A DNA stretch of 64,000 nt from Lacticaseibacillus brantae DSM 23927 (GTDB taxonomy: Bacteria > Bacillota > Bacilli > Lactobacillales > Lactobacillaceae): contig NZ_AYZQ01000004.1 of assembly GCF_001436115.1 (NCBI RefSeq), positions 62,001 to 126,000 on the forward strand, read 5' to 3'. Each line of letters opens with the position of its first letter. The first letter of the stretch is position 1. Below are positions 63,345-64,000 of the stretch, one piece after another. Under the pieces are notes generated by a model. That model was not told where the DNA came from. It was given only the letters and a program-made list of their open reading frames with translations, and searched no databases. The position numbers and the translations under genes are program-made.

Positions 63345-64000
63345 ATGCCGCAAAAAACCAGTGAAACACCAATGATGCAACAATATAATGCCATTAAGGC
63401 GCAATATCCAGATGCCTTCTTGTTTTATCGGATCGGCGACTTTTATGAGTTGTTCTACGATGATGCGATTAAAGGCTCGCAATTACTAGAACTGACGCTG
63501 ACGGCACGGAATAAGAGTGCTGACGACCCAATTCCGATGGCAGGGGTGCCACACCATGCTGCAGCCAGTTACATTGATATTTTGGTTGAACAAGGCTATA
63601 AAGTCGCCATTTGTGAACAAGTAGAAGATCCCAAATTGGCTCAGGGAATGGTTAAGCGCGAGGTGATTCAGTTAGTGACACCTGGGACAACGACTGATAT
63701 CAAAGCCGGAGCAGCCAAGTCAAACAATTATTTGACTGCGGTTGTCGCCACAGACCAAGGATTTGGTTTGGCTTACACCGACTTGTCGACTGGGGAGTTG
63801 AATGTCACTTCCTTGGCACAATTGTCTGCTGTCCAGAATGAACTCTCGGCGCTCAGCACTAAAGAAGTCGTGGTGCGGCCTGACTTAGCTGACGATGCTA
63901 CTGAAGTCTTGGCCCAACAAGATCGCCTGATTTCAAAGCAAACTGATACGGGCGCCCACGCTGAAGTCAGTTATGTCATCCAAGATTTGACAGATGCCGC
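63345..64000 (+). CDS. mutS: DNA mismatch repair protein MutS, 5' part
   Basis: The first 218 residues are present; the frame runs off the window. [32 protein letters not shown] carries the mismatch-binding Phe33-x-Glu35. It continues with [41 protein letters not shown] and the connector domain. ATG 63345 follows GGGTGA. An extended -10 TGGTAAAAT is at 63301-63309. In lactobacilli mutS is followed by mutL. Confidence 0.95.
   Translation, partial: MPQKTSETPMMQQYNAIKAQYPDAFLFYRIGDFYELFYDDAIKGSQLLELTLTARNKSADDPIPMAGVPHHAAASYIDILVEQGYKVAICEQVEDPKLAQGMVKREVIQLVTPGTTTDIKAGAAKSNNYLTAVVATDQGFGLAYTDLSTGELNVTSLAQLSAVQNELSALSTKEVVVRPDLADDATEVLAQQDRLISKQTDTGAHAEVSYVIQDLTDA

Overview
The window is chromosomal DNA of a low-to-moderate GC Gram-positive bacterium, almost certainly a member of the Lactobacillaceae close to the Lacticaseibacillus (casei) type. 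Evidence: gene order follows the Firmicute blocks around radA-yacL-gltX-cysS-mrnC-rlmB-yacP-sigH-rpmG-secE-nusG-rplK-rplA, tadA-SRP RNA-dnaX-ybaB-recR-yaaL-tmk-darA-holB-yabA-rsmI, and tsaB-rimI-tsaD-ydiF-rex-groES-groEL. PepC, PgmB, DUF915 hydrolases, DUF1827 and paired FluC genes also fit lactobacilli. Most promoters I can recognise have an extended -10 (TG, one base, then TATACT-like). I see no tRNA, rRNA, CRISPR array, insertion sequence or prophage.

Layout. 1-9.3 kb: metabolic and transport genes (partial LtrA, EamA transporter, phosphoglycerate mutase, P-type ATPase, PepC, PgmB, RpiA, small GNAT). 9.4-19.3 kb: dut-radA-yacL, a small oxidoreductase, gltX, cysS-mrnC-rlmB-yacP, and a SigH/ComX-like sigma factor. 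19.3-20.8 kb: two fluoride channel genes and an AIM24-family gene. 20.9-29.15 kb: a flavin-based extracellular electron transfer (EET) locus: dmkB, eetB, eetA and ndh2 on the minus strand, diverging from pplA, fmnB and two tandem UbiA prenyltransferases on the plus strand. 29.2-36.8 kb: rpmG, secE, nusG and the ribosomal genes rplK-rplA and rplJ-rplL. Accessory genes interrupt the usual nusG-rplK and rplA-rplJ junctions. 36.8-42.2 kb: an orphan nuclease-like gene, mprF, a methyltransferase and a PucR-type regulator. 42.2-50 kb: DNA replication and repair block. 50-54.6 kb: asparaginase, a folate-riboswitch-controlled folT, the t6A genes tsaB-rimI-tsaD and an orphan PTS IIB. 54.7-64 kb: ABC-F protein, rex, an LCP ligase, CIRCE-controlled groESL, DUF1827, a KimA-like potassium importer and the start of mutS.

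The most coherent accessory system is the EET locus. Ndh2 would oxidise NADH and reduce a demethylmenaquinone-type quinone made with DmkA/DmkB; EetA/EetB would carry electrons onward; and PplA, a two-domain lipoprotein flavinylated by FmnB, would deliver them to extracellular acceptors. This system type is already described. What looks locally notable is the tandem UbiA pair, an intrinsic terminator between ndh2 and eetA, three dyads in the divergent intergenic region, and a second PplA flavinylation motif without the usual Asp. Other notable signals are control elements (THF riboswitch, L10 leader, L1-type leader, a terminator-like hairpin at the very start of the nusG transcript, CIRCE, a cre-like site on the orphan IIB gene, several perfect operator-like dyads) and a nested inverted repeat at 1770-1892 that I cannot assign.
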